Made by a program: the position numbers and the translations under genes. The notes under the pieces were generated by a model. It worked only from the letters and a program-made list of their open reading frames with translations, searched no databases and was not told the DNA's origin. A stretch of 64,000 bases of DNA from Streptomyces griseocarneus. Lineage in GTDB: Bacteria > Actinomycetota > Actinomycetes > Streptomycetales > Streptomycetaceae. The stretch is from assembly GCA_003674045.1 (NCBI GenBank), contig PENC01000025.1, positions 1-64,000 of the forward strand. The letters run 5' to 3'. This document shows positions 63,623 through 64,000 of the stretch, in pieces (the first letter of the stretch is position 1; each line of letters starts with the position of its first letter).

Positions 63623-64000
63623 TTACGACTTCGCCGCGGCCTTCGGCGGCTCCGGGGTGGCGTGCGGGGCGCACGTCACGTCCTGGGAGTCGGTCCTGCC
63701 GTCGACGAGGTAGGCGTCGACGCGGGAGTTGATGCAGGGGTTCACGAGGCCCGTCACACCGTGCGAGCCCGCGTCCTTCTCGGTGATCAGGCGGGAGCCC
63801 TTGAAGCGCTTGTGCATCTCGACCGCACCCGCGTAGGGGGTGGCGGCGTCACGCGTGCTCTGGACGAGCAGGGTCTGCGGGAGACCCTTGTGCGTGGCGA
63901 CCTCGACCGGGGTGCCCTGCGGGGCTCCCCACGTCGCGCAAGGCAAGTTCATCCACGCGTTCGCCCAGGTCATGAAGGGCGCCTTCTTGTGGATGCGGGT
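63623..64000 (-). CDS. TAP-type alpha/beta hydrolase, C-terminal part (runs off the edge)
   Basis: The frame is open from the right edge and ends at TAA 63623-63625. The visible 125 residues include NAWMNLPCATWGAPQGTPVEV, then LPQTLLVQSTRDAATPYAGAVEMHKRFKGSRLITEKDAGSHGVTGLVNPCINSRVDAYLVDG. The Asp (RDAATP) and His (GSHG) are the last two members of the catalytic triad, as in secreted tripeptidyl aminopeptidases of Streptomyces. The N-terminal half, with the serine, lies outside. Confidence 0.8.
   Translation of the reverse strand, partial: TRIHKKAPFMTWANAWMNLPCATWGAPQGTPVEVATHKGLPQTLLVQSTRDAATPYAGAVEMHKRFKGSRLITEKDAGSHGVTGLVNPCINSRVDAYLVDGRTDSQDVTCAPHATPEPPKAAAKS

Overview
The window comes from a high-GC actinomycete, almost certainly a Streptomyces or close relative. 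GTG and TTG starts are common, stop and start codons often overlap (GTGA/ATGA), third codon positions are rich in G/C, and the families are typical of Streptomyces (DUF6221, DUF3560, DUF2637 'spread' proteins, an NsdA-type regulator, an FG-GAP secreted nuclease). The gene content is mostly accessory, as in a chromosome arm or large plasmid.

Layout. 1-1144: the tail of an IS5-type transposase, then about 1 kb without genes but with a striking cluster of perfect palindromes. 1145-6070: small plasmid/ICE-type genes (DUF6221, WYL-like, DUF2958, DUF3560) around an operator array. 6110-6565: an orphan type I-E-like CRISPR array read from the minus strand. 6960-8711: a long TnpB pointing at the array. 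9006-13011: a secreted NucA/NucB-type nuclease with FG-GAP repeats, a possible cognate inhibitor, and a regulator plus paralogous-looking partner. 13175-18959: an actinomycete conjugative-element 'spread' module and small paralogous genes with repeated promoters. No TraB, Rep or integrase is visible.

19020-25483: an unclassified RiPP-like cluster. A divergent NsdA-type regulator faces a 49-residue candidate precursor, two SagB/nitroreductase-type enzymes, a methyltransferase and two phytanoyl-CoA dioxygenase-type hydroxylases in a tightly coupled operon.

25553-56146: a siphovirus-type prophage or phage remnant. It opens with a seven-gene run for 7-deazaguanine chemistry and packaging: a ParB-domain/TGT-like (DpdA-type) fusion, QueF, QueC, QueD, QueE, FolE and small terminase. 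Large terminase, portal, head, tail tube, tail chaperones, tape measure, tail tip, muramidase and holin follow. Several cargo genes interrupt the late operon: a glycine-rich secreted protein on the opposite strand between two inverted 57-bp elements, a membrane protein, a small antisense cysteine-containing protein, and an antisense cupredoxin. No integrase, repressor or replication gene is visible, so the element may be incomplete or have its early genes elsewhere.

56219-64000: a terpene synthase with an adjacent SAM methyltransferase (likely a methylated-terpene pathway), a broken XRE regulator, a HAD hydrolase, a TPR-type regulator, three small genes, and the C-terminal part of a TAP-type alpha/beta hydrolase running off the right edge.

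The most exciting candidates are the phage 7-deazaguanine (predicted preQ1-type) DNA-modification cassette with its ParB-TGT fusion, the unclassified RiPP-like operon, and the inverted-element cargo cassette in the phage head module.
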